This document shows positions 17,751-25,447 of a stretch of DNA of 36,787 bases, one piece after another (position 1 is the stretch's first letter; every line of letters starts with the position of its first letter). Source of the DNA: Actinomycetota bacterium (GTDB taxonomy: Bacteria; Actinomycetota; Acidimicrobiia; Acidimicrobiales; Ilumatobacteraceae); the NCBI GenBank assembly GCA_026393655.1, contig JAPKZT010000280.1, positions 1 to 36,787 of the forward strand, read 5' to 3'. The notes under the pieces are model-generated. The model was not told where the DNA came from. It worked only from the letters and a program-made list of their open reading frames with translations, and ran no database searches. The position numbers and the translations under genes were made by a program.

Positions 17751-18974
17751 TCAAACTTGGGGATTTTTGCGCAATACTCGATCTGAGTACAGGCGAACAA
17801 TTCGGCTTTTTGGATGATGGTCAGGCGATAACTGCTCGCGCTCAAGGACTGTGTAATACATTTCAATATAGATTTTTGCGAGTCGGCTCATCGAAAGTTC
17901 ACTCGCCCTAATGAGACCACCGTCACTTAATTTTTGTGCAAGTTTTTTATCAGCCAACACTCGAGTTAAACCTTCGGCTAGTTCAGAGATATCTCCAGGT
18001 TCGACCAACCAAGCATTCACATCATGAGTACCAACATTGCGATAGCCCTCAAGCGAACTTGCAACAACTGGTGTGCCACTCGCCATTGACTCAAGTACGA
18101 CTATTCCGAAGGATTCACTATGCAATGAGGGTGCGCAGAATACTGAACACTGCGCAAGCCGATCTATTTTGTCTTCGTCAGTGATTCTTCCGAGCCACGA
18201 AATACGACCGTCGTGTGCATATTTCTGTTTCAACAACGAAATGCCATCTCCGTCGGATGCGATCCACAATTTTACGTCGTCCGAAAGTTTGGTAAACGCC
18301 TCAAGTAACTCGGCGAGTCCTTTTCTTGGCTCGTACCTGCCACAAAAGAAAACTATCTTTTCCACGCTACGCGAAATATTTGGCCGCGCGTACAATTCAC
18401 TTTCGATGCCGTTAAATAAAATTTCGTATTCGCCACCTAGATAACGATTTGCAAGTTCTTGTGCTTGTGGCGAAACTGCCACTCGCACATCAAGATGATT
18501 AGCGAGCCAGTTGACTCCCTTGTTGATGCGCCCGTACCAAGCGATGTCTCCGGCGGCGTGAAATGTGCCGATCATTGGCGCGAGGCGCAACAGTAATGCG
18601 GTCATCGTCGGCCCGGGTGCAATCGGCTCGTGTAAATGCAAAACATCAAATGCCTCATCGTTGATTGCACGAATCGTTCGCAGTGCCGCCGAAGGGTCTG
18701 GCGCAAGCGGCGCGGTCGAACCATTTGCGGCTGTTGGCAGACTATTTCCGAGTGGTGTCACAAATGGCTCAGGCGGCGGGCCATCGCAAGGGCCAAGCAC
18801 TCGTGCCTCGTGGCCCATTCGACGCAACTCGCGAGCCAAACCTAGAACTTGAGATTGAACCCCACCAGGAATCGTCAGACTATATGGACACACCAACCCG
18901 ATCCGAAGCATCTTCTTGCGCTCGAAGTTCTTAATCGAATTAACCGGATTAACCGGATTACTTGCCGAATTCAT
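17751..18974 (-). CDS. pimA: GT4 glycosyltransferase, phosphatidylinositol mannosyltransferase PimA-like
   Basis: Expected to transfer mannose from GDP-mannose to phosphatidylinositol at the inner face of the membrane, the first step of PIM synthesis. The core matches PimA: RIGLVCPYSLTIPGGVQSQV, FHAAG, and the GT4 donor motif SESFGIVVLESMASGTPVV. Length is 407 residues. The core begins at the internal ATG 18909-18911; the chosen ATG at 18974 adds 21 residues containing a duplicated NPV, and is preceded by TACCGT seven bases upstream, which supports it. The internal ATG lacks a correctly spaced ribosome-binding site. It lies downstream of PIP synthase and patA but separated from them by a plus-strand gene. 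Confidence 0.88.
   Translation of the reverse strand: MNSASNPVNPVNSIKNFERKKMLRIGLVCPYSLTIPGGVQSQVLGLARELRRMGHEARVLGPCDGPPPEPFVTPLGNSLPTAANGSTAPLAPDPSAALRTIRAINDEAFDVLHLHEPIAPGPTMTALLLRLAPMIGTFHAAGDIAWYGRINKGVNWLANHLDVRVAVSPQAQELANRYLGGEYEILFNGIESELYARPNISRSVEKIVFFCGRYEPRKGLAELLEAFTKLSDDVKLWIASDGDGISLLKQKYAHDGRISWLGRITDEDKIDRLAQCSVFCAPSLHSESFGIVVLESMASGTPVVASSLEGYRNVGTHDVNAWLVEPGDISELAEGLTRVLADKKLAQKLSDGGLIRASELSMSRLAKIYIEMYYTVLEREQLSPDHHPKSRIVRLYSDRVLRKNPQV
18931..18957. repeat. 9-bp tandem repeat (TTAACCGGA) inside the pimA N-terminal extension
   Basis: Two perfect copies lie at 18940-18948 and 18949-18957, with a degenerate copy (TTAATCGAA) at 18931-18939. Being a multiple of three, it keeps the frame open and encodes a repeated Asn-Pro-Val in the residues before the conserved PimA core. 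Confidence 0.85.
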
Positions 18975-18981
18975 TGACTAC

Positions 18982-18987
18982 ACGGTA
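18982..18987 (-). promoter_or_regulatory. Possible -10 box (TACCGT) of a leaderless pimA transcript
   Basis: TACCGT on the minus strand is followed by seven bases and the upstream ATG of pimA. The same hexamer at the same distance precedes fabI. It lies in the 78-base divergent spacer between pimA and the LLM-type gene. Confidence 0.4.
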
Positions 18988-19040
18988 CGACCGATGGTCG
19001 AAATTAAAACATCGCTAATTGATCGACATTGCTCAGCAAC

Positions 19041-19046
19041 TAACTT
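19041..19046 (+). promoter_or_regulatory. Possible -10 box (TAACTT) of a leaderless LLM-gene transcript
   Basis: TAACTT on the plus strand is followed by six bases and the ATG at 19053. No Shine-Dalgarno sequence is present. It fits TANNNT at leaderless spacing and lies back to back with the candidate pimA promoter. Confidence 0.4.
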
Positions 19047-19052
19047 TGCACT

Positions 19053-19979
19053 ATGACTAATCAAGAGAGTTTCAGACCAGCTGTATCGCTAGTTGCAACA
19101 GCCAACAAGCGAACGGCAGTGCTGGACCTCGCCCGACAAGCCGAGGCGCTCGGGTTCTCTGGCATCGCATGTCCGAGTCTGGGCGCCGCAATGGCTTTTT
19201 GTGTTTCGTTAGCTCACGCGACTCACTCAATAAAGTTTTGGACTTCGATTCAACCGATTTATTACAGCCATGCAATCGAAATGGCGAACACCGCTGCACA
19301 TATATACGAAGTTTCAAATCATCGTTTTAGCTTGGGCCTTGGCGTTAGTCATGGACCAGTCATCAACCGACTTGGAGCAACAACTGCTACACCACTTGCT
19401 GATATAAAAAATTACGTCGCAACGATGTGTTCTCAAGAACGGTTTTCGGGCGAACTTCCACCGATTTATTTGGCAGCACTTCGCAACAAAATGTTAGACC
19501 TTGCGACCGAAATTTCTCAAGGTGCGATTTGGGCGAACGCTTCGTTAAGCAATATCTCTGATCAACTCACAATCATCGAATCGTCTCGCAGGTCAGAAAT
19601 GTTCTTGGCGAATATGGTGCCAACCGTGATTAGCGACGATATTGCAGCCGCCCAAGCAATACATCGCAAAACTTTGGTTGGCTATGTTTCACTTCCAAAT
19701 TATCGAAACTATTGGCGATCGTGCGGTTATGGCGAGCAGATTGATGCATTCGAAAAAATACTTGAGTCGCCTAACAAAGAAACCCGTTCGGCCGAAATTA
19801 TTGCCGCAATGGATACCGCGTGGCTAAACGACTGCACAATTTCTGGTGATATCGATACGGTTCGTGAAGCACTTTGGGCTTGGTCACAAGCCGGTGTTCT
19901 GCCAATTGCCGTGATGTCTTCGACTTCGGGCGGTCAGGCTAAAGCAGTCGCCGAATTGTTTGCTGCGTATTCAAGTTAA
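19053..19979 (+). CDS. LLM-class (luciferase-like) flavin/F420-dependent oxidoreductase
   Basis: Predicted TIM-barrel oxidoreductase of the bacterial luciferase superfamily. The 308-residue protein shows the family pattern: an N-terminal strand with ARQAEALGFSGIACPS, a segment with SHAIEMANTAAHIYEVSNHRF and LGLGVSH, IYLAALRNKMLDLATEISQGAIW and a C-terminal DTVREALWAWSQAGV helix. The nearby F420:NADPH oxidoreductase makes F420 a plausible cofactor, but FMN cannot be excluded and the substrate is unknown. It is a lone plus-strand gene lodged between patA and pimA, convergent with patA. Confidence 0.85.
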   Translation: MTNQESFRPAVSLVATANKRTAVLDLARQAEALGFSGIACPSLGAAMAFCVSLAHATHSIKFWTSIQPIYYSHAIEMANTAAHIYEVSNHRFSLGLGVSHGPVINRLGATTATPLADIKNYVATMCSQERFSGELPPIYLAALRNKMLDLATEISQGAIWANASLSNISDQLTIIESSRRSEMFLANMVPTVISDDIAAAQAIHRKTLVGYVSLPNYRNYWRSCGYGEQIDAFEKILESPNKETRSAEIIAAMDTAWLNDCTISGDIDTVREALWAWSQAGVLPIAVMSSTSGGQAKAVAELFAAYSS

Positions 19980-19980
19980 T

Positions 19981-20000
19981 TTTCTAAACTGAATTAGAAA
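19981..20000. terminator. Weak AT-rich hairpin between convergent genes
   Basis: A 7-bp perfect stem (TTTCTAA with TTAGAAA) and a six-base loop lie right after the LLM-gene stop and include the patA stop codon. It could act on both strands. The stem is AT-rich and has no long T run, so it is a weak candidate. Confidence 0.35.
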
Positions 20001-20901
20001 TTAGATCACTCGGCCAATTCGGTTGAAATAAATGCCACTGTGCGGGGTCATGACGAATCAGAAGTTCAAGTTCAATTGCCAGATCTTGTGAAATTCTTTG
20101 CATATCTTCTCGTAGCGTCGCAAGTCGCTCAACTTTAATTGCCGGTCTCACAATTGTTTTGTGGCCATCTAGGCGTTTCAAAAAATACGTAGCAAGCGGC
20201 ACGAGAGAGGCACCCGTTCGCAACGCAAAAAAAGCAGGACCACTCGGGATCTTGGTTCTCTCGCCAAAAAACTCGACGTCAACGCCAGTGCCTTGAATAT
20301 CGCGGTCACTTAAAAGTGCGACTATTTCATTTCTCGCAAGTGCCTGTTGTACGGCAACACCGGCATTGTCATCTAGCGGGATCACCTGAACGCCATAGTT
20401 TTTGCGAAGTTGTAAAAACATTTCAAACAACTGTTGCGATTCAAGTTTTTCGACGACGGCATTGAGTTTGTGTCCGCGTTGTATTAGCCACCGACCTGAC
20501 CACTCCCATCCACCTAAGTGAGGCAACGCAAGAATGACTCCCTTGCCTAGCTTGAGGCCAGTTTCAATATGTTCAAAACCTTCTATAGAGACACCAGACT
20601 CAATTTGCTTTGAATTTAAAAACGGTAGACGAAAAGTCTCGACGTAGTAGCGGGCATAACTCTCATAAGATTTTTGCACTGCACGACGAATTTGATGGTC
20701 GCCGAAATCAGGTTGAACGCGCCGCATATGCCTTGAAACAATTGCACGTTTTTTACGCATTGGAATTGTCACTACCGGAACCAACATTGCGGTCAACGTA
20801 GCTATAACAAACGTTGGAGTAATTCTCGCCAGCAGCCCAACACAGCGGCAACCAAAAACAACTAACGAATCAGAACGATTTTTTTGAGTCGCCGATGTCA
20901 C
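19984..20901 (-). CDS. patA: Phosphatidylinositol mannoside acyltransferase PatA-like (LpxL/HtrB family)
   Basis: Expected to acylate the mannose of PIM1/PIM2 at the cytoplasmic membrane using acyl-CoA. The 305-residue protein has an N-terminal hydrophobic segment (about 25-47), the lysophospholipid acyltransferase motif HLGGWE (His128, Glu133), and family blocks ALLSDRDIQGTGVDVEFFG and PSGPAFFALRTGASLVP. The start is GTG, overlapping the PIP synthase stop (GTGA). Position after PIP synthase matches the mycobacterial order PIP synthase-patA-pimA and supports the assignment over a lipid A acyltransferase. Confidence 0.92.
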   Translation of the reverse strand: MTSATQKNRSDSLVVFGCRCVGLLARITPTFVIATLTAMLVPVVTIPMRKKRAIVSRHMRRVQPDFGDHQIRRAVQKSYESYARYYVETFRLPFLNSKQIESGVSIEGFEHIETGLKLGKGVILALPHLGGWEWSGRWLIQRGHKLNAVVEKLESQQLFEMFLQLRKNYGVQVIPLDDNAGVAVQQALARNEIVALLSDRDIQGTGVDVEFFGERTKIPSGPAFFALRTGASLVPLATYFLKRLDGHKTIVRPAIKVERLATLREDMQRISQDLAIELELLIRHDPAQWHLFQPNWPSDLISNSV

Positions 20902-21587
20902 TTCATGTTGCGACGACGCGACAAGCGCATTCGTCGATCAGCACGCTGAGCACTACGAGAAGCACGACGAGACTGCCGCAATGCAACCCGTTCAGCCGTT
21001 GCCGGCGCGATTGCCGCCTGATTCCAGACTTTAAAAAAGCGTTGCACTGCTGTGATCGTGCAAAGAATCAACATCAACCACATCACCCAAAACAGCAATG
21101 CGTCAAAAAGCAAACCGACACACAGCAAGATAATTCGTTCGGCGCGCTCCATTAACCCACCCTTGGCTGTCAACCCGAGTGCCTCAGCTTTGGCTCGCTG
21201 ATATGAAATCAAAGAAGAAACCGCCATAACTGCGAATGGCAACACTGCAGCGTGAGCGCCGCGTTGAGAACCTAAAAACCAAGCAACGCCACCCAGTAGA
21301 ACTGCATCTGTTACGCGATCGATAGTCGAATCAAAAAAAGCACCGCGCTGGCTACTTTGGTTTGATGCTTTGGCTAATGCGCCATCAAACAAATCAGGCA
21401 ACGCAGCAAATATTACAAGCAACAATCCAACCTGCAATTGACCAATCGCAATCGTTACAGCTGCGACACAAGCGATTACTAGTCCAATTAAAGTTAAATG
21501 GTCCGGCGAAAGCTTCGTTCGACGCAACAATTCGCCCACTGGGCGCACAATGCGTTCGACTTCTTTCTTAAATCTGCCGTCAAACAT
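20898..21587 (-). CDS. pgsA: Phosphatidylinositol phosphate synthase (CDP-alcohol phosphatidyltransferase)
   Basis: Integral membrane enzyme that joins inositol 1-phosphate to CDP-diacylglycerol, giving the precursor of phosphatidylinositol. The 229-residue protein has the full catalytic motif with Asp65, Asp68-Gly69, Ala72, Gly82, Asp86 and Asp90; the usual Arg after Ala is Lys73 here. About six hydrophobic segments are visible. ISYQRAKAEALGL and AVQRFFKVWNQ match mycobacterial PIP synthase rather than phosphatidylglycerophosphate synthase, although the symbol pgsA is used for both. The C-terminus is a strongly basic tail. TAGACT lies six bases before the ATG. It overlaps patA by four bases. 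Confidence 0.93.
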   Translation of the reverse strand: MFDGRFKKEVERIVRPVGELLRRTKLSPDHLTLIGLVIACVAAVTIAIGQLQVGLLLVIFAALPDLFDGALAKASNQSSQRGAFFDSTIDRVTDAVLLGGVAWFLGSQRGAHAAVLPFAVMAVSSLISYQRAKAEALGLTAKGGLMERAERIILLCVGLLFDALLFWVMWLMLILCTITAVQRFFKVWNQAAIAPATAERVALRQSRRASRSAQRADRRMRLSRRRNMK

Positions 21588-21593
21588 TGCAAT

Positions 21594-21599
21594 AGTCTA
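21594..21599 (-). promoter_or_regulatory. Possible -10 box (TAGACT) of a leaderless PIP synthase transcript
   Basis: TAGACT on the minus strand is followed by six bases and the ATG of the PIP synthase gene, in a 49-base spacer. No Shine-Dalgarno sequence is visible. It fits TANNNT at leaderless spacing. Confidence 0.4.
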
Positions 21600-21603
21600 G
21601 TGC

Positions 21604-21642
21604 AATCTTGTTAGCCAATCTCATTAGCCAATCTTGTTAGCT
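21604..21642. repeat. 13-bp tandem repeat, three copies, over the stop of the small membrane-protein gene
   Basis: Copies AATCTTGTTAGCC (21604-21616), AATCTCATTAGCC (21617-21629) and AATCTTGTTAGCT (21630-21642). The last copy contains the stop codon of the upstream membrane-protein gene (21637-21639), so the array appears to have grown outward from a gene end. It runs on into TAGCTGTCT, part of the motif shared by other spacers. Confidence 0.9.
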
Positions 21643-22143
21643 GTCTGGGTTCGCTTCTACAAGACACTCAACAATTCGCGCGTCAACTGCGTCAATCAAA
21701 ACGAGACCACGTTGTAGCGGCGGTTCTTGTTCGCTGTAACAAAAAACTCGCCACGTCGGACGACTGCGCAACCCACGCCAAACTTGTTGTGCCGAAGCAT
21801 GCCCAACAGCGAAACCAACGGCACGCGTTGCGTAAATAAGCGCGAGTTTTTCATCAACTGTCATTCGCCATGATGACGACAATGAATACAAACCAAAAAC
21901 GCCCAACAATATTGCGGCCCACATAAAACCATCACTGACTAGACCATTTTTGTTGGTGTGTTGCCCCGCCCAAAGAATCAGACACATTACGGCAATGCCG
22001 AGATAAAGCAAAGCTGGAATTTTGCGTCGACTGTTATCCGGAAACATGTATGGCCCAACAAACGCAGTGACATTTAAATCATCTGGAAGTGAATCGCGAA
22101 TTTCGCTTGCTGAATCTGTCGCCACTAATTTGCCACTTTCCAT
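21637..22143 (-). CDS. Small membrane protein of unknown function
   Basis: I do not recognise a family. The 168-residue protein has a polar N-terminus, two hydrophobic helices (about 42-59 and 72-90) and a roughly 80-residue soluble C-terminal part with TVDEKLALIYATRAVGF and PTWRVFCYSEQEPP. The layout resembles a two-helix membrane anchor followed by a small PH-like or other beta domain, but that is a guess. Its ATG lies 19 bases inside the HIT gene, and it precedes PIP synthase, so it is cotranscribed with lipid genes and may assist them. The mycobacterial operon has no gene at this point between the HIT protein and PIP synthase. Confidence 0.8.
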   Translation of the reverse strand: MESGKLVATDSASEIRDSLPDDLNVTAFVGPYMFPDNSRRKIPALLYLGIAVMCLILWAGQHTNKNGLVSDGFMWAAILLGVFGLYSLSSSWRMTVDEKLALIYATRAVGFAVGHASAQQVWRGLRSRPTWRVFCYSEQEPPLQRGLVLIDAVDARIVECLVEANPDS

Positions 22144-22631
22144 GCTGCTCGGATTCTAGAGGCGCTGACATCTAATGCTTCTGGCAAAATCTTCGTGTTT
22201 GCAGTCACTACCATAAAATTGGTGTCTCCACTCCAACGACCGACGATGTGCACGTGCAGATGCTGTGCAATGCTTCCACCAGCCGCAGCACCAAGGTTGA
22301 GCCCGACATTAAGCGCCTCAGGTTTGTAAACAGCCTTAATAACTTTTGTCGCATCTGTGACAGTCGCCCAAAGTTCACTTGTCTCATCGACACTTAACAT
22401 TTCGAGATCGGCAACTTCACGATACGGAACCACCAACAAGTGGCCGGATGTATATGGGAACGCGTTCATGATCGCGAAAACGGTTTTACCACGATGCACG
22501 ATGTAACTCTGCTCATCGCTCAGGTCACTATTTAAAATCTGAGTGAAGATTGATGCATTGCTTGTGCTTCGCGTATCTTGCCCGTGCATCACATAATCAG
22601 CGCGCCAACCATTCCAGATGTGATCTAACAT
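22125..22631 (-). CDS. HIT-family hydrolase, Ap4A phosphorylase type
   Basis: Histidine-triad protein expected to cleave diadenosine tetraphosphate, like mycobacterial Rv2613c, which occupies the same place in the operon. The active-site motif is HLHVHIVGRW, with conserved blocks FAIMNAFPYTSGHLLVVPY and ALNVGLNLGAAAGGS. I chose the ATG at 22629-22631, which starts MLDHIWNGWRADY, lies four bases after the thrS stop and has AAGG nine bases upstream. The frame is open to an earlier ATG at 22670, but that would overlap thrS by 35 bases. The position after thrS may link removal of a synthetase by-product to its source. Confidence 0.93.
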   Translation of the reverse strand: MLDHIWNGWRADYVMHGQDTRSTSNASIFTQILNSDLSDEQSYIVHRGKTVFAIMNAFPYTSGHLLVVPYREVADLEMLSVDETSELWATVTDATKVIKAVYKPEALNVGLNLGAAAGGSIAQHLHVHIVGRWSGDTNFMVVTANTKILPEALDVSASRIRAAWKVAN

Positions 22632-22635
22632 TTTA

Positions 22636-24618
22636 TTACGCCTTAATCTCTTGACCGACATCATCAGCAAGCTGTTTGATGAAATCGCTCAATGAAACAC
22701 CTCGAATTACGTCACCACCACGCGGATTCACACCGACTGTTGCACCTGCAATATCATCATCGCCCACGACCAACACATACGGAATGCGCTCTAACTTTGA
22801 CGCACGAATGCGTTTGCCAAGTTGCTCATCGGCAACTAGTTGATCTACCCGATATCCGAGTTTGCTCAGAGTTTCTGTGACTTCAAGCGCATACTGCTCG
22901 TGCGCCGACGCCACTGCTAAAACACGAACTTGGATCGGTGCCAACCAAGTCGGAAACGCTCCGCCGTAGTGCTCGAGTAAGACACCGAAGAAGCGTTCAA
23001 TCGAACCAAATAAGGCGCGATGCAACATGATCGGGCGCTTTCTTGCATTATCTGTAGCGATATATTCGAGACCGAATCTTTCTGGCAAATTAAAGTCGCA
23101 CTGAATCGTGCTTAGTTGCCACTTGCGGCCGATTGCATCGCGCACATCGATGTCAATTTTGGGTCCATAAAACGCAGCGTCGCCTGGAGCCACCGTGTAC
23201 GGCAAGCCGTGACGCTCTAGTGCTTCTTTTAACGCCTCAGTGGCCTTGCCCCAAATTTCATCAGAGCCAACTGATTTTTCAAGATTGCGTGTGCTGAGTT
23301 TGAAATCAAAATCATTAAAGCCAAATCTACGCAAGACACTCAACACGAAATCTAGAAGTGATGCGATTTCGTCTGCCATTTGTTCTTCAGTACAAAAAAT
23401 ATGGCTGTCGTCTTGAGTGAAGCCGCGAATGCGAAGTAAACCATGCAAAGTGCCTGCGCGTTCGTAGCGATAAACGGTACCAAGTTCAAACAACCGCAAC
23501 GGTAATTCGCGATAACTGCGTTGGCGATCGCGATAAATCAAACAGTGCATCGGACAATTCATCGGCTTTGGATAGTACGTACCGTTGTCCATTTCCATTG
23601 GTGGGTACATGCCGTCTTTGTAGAACTGCAAGTGGCCAGATGTTTCGAACAAGTGTGCATTTGCTAAATGCGGTGTAAAGACAAATTTGTATCCGCCGTT
23701 TTGATGGCGCTCGCGACTGTAGTCCTCCATCAGTTTGCGAACGATGCCACCCTTCGGATGCCAAACTGCAAGACCGCCGCCGAGTTCTTGCGGAAACGAA
23801 AGCAAATCCATTTCAACTGCCAACCGACGGTGATCACGCTTTTCGGCTTCTTCAAGTCGATGCAAATGTTCAGCCAACGCCACCTTTGACTCCCACGCGG
23901 TGCCGTAGATGCGTTGCAACATTGGTCCTTTTTCGTTGCCACGCCAATACGCGCCGGCAACTTTCATTAATGCAAAATGACCGAGACGGCTCGTTGATGC
24001 CACATGTGGCCCACGACAAAGATCGACAAAATCATCCGTATTTCGATAAACGCTTACGGCATCTGCGCTGCCTGCTTCACCAGCATCGCTTAAGTCTGCG
24101 TCGCCCTGTGTGACGCGCTCAATAATTTCACATTTGTACGGCTGATCAGAAAAAAGTTTCAACGCATCGCGTGCCGACATTTCTGAGCGCACAAAAGGTT
24201 GATCGGCATTGACGATCTCTTGCATTCGTTGTTGAATCTTGGCGAGATCATCGTCACTAAAAGTTTTTGAGTTTGGCAACTCAAAGTCGTAATAAAAGCC
24301 GTCCTCAATTGCTGGGCCGATTGAGAACTTTGCGCCTTTAAAAAGTTGCACAACTGCTTGGGCTAAAACGTGAGCAGTTGAGTGACGCAGAACGTGGCGA
24401 CCCGCATCTGAATCAGCAGTAATTATTGAAACTTTCGCACCATCAACGAGAGAAACTCCTAAATCGGTTTCAATGCCGTTGACAACGGTTGCGACTGCCG
24501 CCTGACCCAGACGCTTGCCGATTGACATTGCAAGATCTAAACCTGTTGAGCCGCTCGGCAACTCGCGAGTCGAATCGTCTGGCAACCGAATCGTAATCGT
24601 AGAGATATTCGTAGTCAT
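22636..24618 (-). CDS. thrS: Threonyl-tRNA synthetase
   Basis: Class II synthetase charging tRNA-Thr. The 660-residue protein has an N-terminal TGS domain (ITIRLPDDSTRELPSG), the editing domain with HSTAHVLAQAV and YYDFELP, the catalytic core with the zinc Cys in PMNCPMHCLIY and motif 2 ELGTVYRYERAGTLHGLLR, GFTQDDSHIFC, and the anticodon-binding domain with PIQVRVLAVASAHEQYA. All domains are full length. No T-box leader is visible in the 28-base spacer after plsC; TAGACT lies nine bases before the ATG, slightly far for a leaderless start. Confidence 0.98.
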   Translation of the reverse strand: MTTNISTITIRLPDDSTRELPSGSTGLDLAMSIGKRLGQAAVATVVNGIETDLGVSLVDGAKVSIITADSDAGRHVLRHSTAHVLAQAVVQLFKGAKFSIGPAIEDGFYYDFELPNSKTFSDDDLAKIQQRMQEIVNADQPFVRSEMSARDALKLFSDQPYKCEIIERVTQGDADLSDAGEAGSADAVSVYRNTDDFVDLCRGPHVASTSRLGHFALMKVAGAYWRGNEKGPMLQRIYGTAWESKVALAEHLHRLEEAEKRDHRRLAVEMDLLSFPQELGGGLAVWHPKGGIVRKLMEDYSRERHQNGGYKFVFTPHLANAHLFETSGHLQFYKDGMYPPMEMDNGTYYPKPMNCPMHCLIYRDRQRSYRELPLRLFELGTVYRYERAGTLHGLLRIRGFTQDDSHIFCTEEQMADEIASLLDFVLSVLRRFGFNDFDFKLSTRNLEKSVGSDEIWGKATEALKEALERHGLPYTVAPGDAAFYGPKIDIDVRDAIGRKWQLSTIQCDFNLPERFGLEYIATDNARKRPIMLHRALFGSIERFFGVLLEHYGGAFPTWLAPIQVRVLAVASAHEQYALEVTETLSKLGYRVDQLVADEQLGKRIRASKLERIPYVLVVGDDDIAGATVGVNPRGGDVIRGVSLSDFIKQLADDVGQEIKA

Positions 24619-24646
24619 GACTCGTTCAGTCTAGATTGTGAAAGTT

Positions 24647-25363
24647 TTAGATATGAGTGCGATTAACGTTCGAGCGCTTTGGCGCATACTCATATAAATA
24701 CTGCTGATTCGTTAGCGCCTGAATCTTTGACATCACTTCATCAGTTAATTCGCGCAATACCTCAGGATCATCGGTGCGTGACATGTACTTCCGCGTGTCT
24801 ATTGGCGGACCGATTTCAATTTTGCATTTCTTGCCAAATTTCGGCATCACCGTATCCGGCGCCATGATCGCGCTCGTGCCAGTTATCCCAACAGGAAAAA
24901 TCGGACAACCAAATTTCAGCGCCAGCCTCGCTGCACCAGTGCGACCTTTATAAAGTTTGCCGTCGCGACTACGTGTGCCTTCTGGAAATATCCCGAATAG
25001 TTCGCCACGCGCTAACACAGCCTCAACTGCGAGCATCGCCGAAATGGCACCCTCTCCTCCGCTCCGATCGAGTGGGATCATGCCGATTTTTGTAAACAGC
25101 CAACGTGTCTTCCAAGAATCCATATATTCACTCTTGCCCACGACAGACATATTGCGCGGTGAATGCGTAAGCAAAAATACTGAATCTAAAAAACTGATGT
25201 GATTCGCGCACAAAATCGCTGGGCCAGTCACGGGGATCTGGTCGAAACCAATTAATGAAAACTTCCAAAATCGATTTACAAAAAAACGAACGAATGGCCT
25301 GAAGCGAGTCTGAAATTTTGTTGCACCAACAAACTTCAGTGGATCAAAATTTGCTTTGCTCAT
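24647..25363 (-). CDS. plsC: 1-acyl-sn-glycerol-3-phosphate acyltransferase (PlsC family)
   Basis: Membrane-associated acyltransferase expected to convert lysophosphatidic acid to phosphatidic acid. The 238-residue protein has the HX4D motif NHISFLD (His55, Asp60), the second block GMIPLDR, and the acceptor-binding motif FPEGTRSRDG (residues 126-135). PlsC paralogues are common in actinobacteria, so the exact acceptor is uncertain. It lies 72 bases downstream of mshC, beyond a 12-bp tandem repeat, and upstream of thrS and the phosphoinositide genes, which suits a role in phospholipid supply. Confidence 0.92.
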   Translation of the reverse strand: MSKANFDPLKFVGATKFQTRFRPFVRFFVNRFWKFSLIGFDQIPVTGPAILCANHISFLDSVFLLTHSPRNMSVVGKSEYMDSWKTRWLFTKIGMIPLDRSGGEGAISAMLAVEAVLARGELFGIFPEGTRSRDGKLYKGRTGAARLALKFGCPIFPVGITGTSAIMAPDTVMPKFGKKCKIEIGPPIDTRKYMSRTDDPEVLRELTDEVMSKIQALTNQQYLYEYAPKRSNVNRTHI

Positions 25364-25397
25364 GTTTGCCGATCGGTCATCACATTAAGTGTCTAAG

Positions 25398-25445
25398 GTC
25401 TAGCTGAATGTCTAGCTAAATATCTAGCTAAATATCTAGCTGTCT
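25398..25445. repeat. 12-bp tandem repeat, four copies, over the mshC stop codon
   Basis: Copies GTCTAGCTGAAT, GTCTAGCTAAAT, ATCTAGCTAAAT and ATCTAGCTGTCT lie at 25398-25409, 25410-25421, 25422-25433 and 25434-25445. The last one holds the mshC stop codon (25436-25438). Each unit has one CTAG. The last copy is part of the 15-base motif shared with 9066-9080. Confidence 0.9.
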
Positions 25446-25447
25446 AG
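25433..25447. repeat. 15-base motif shared with the queA-tgt spacer
   Basis: TATCTAGCTGTCTAG, identical to 9066-9080. Here it spans the last codons and stop of mshC (Asp-Ser-stop on the minus strand) and continues into the 12-bp tandem array. Confidence 0.8.

Noticed and set aside
22632..22670. Longer HIT protein start at 22670
   Set aside because: It would overlap thrS by 35 bases, adds no family residues, and the ATG at 22631 has a well-placed AAGG.
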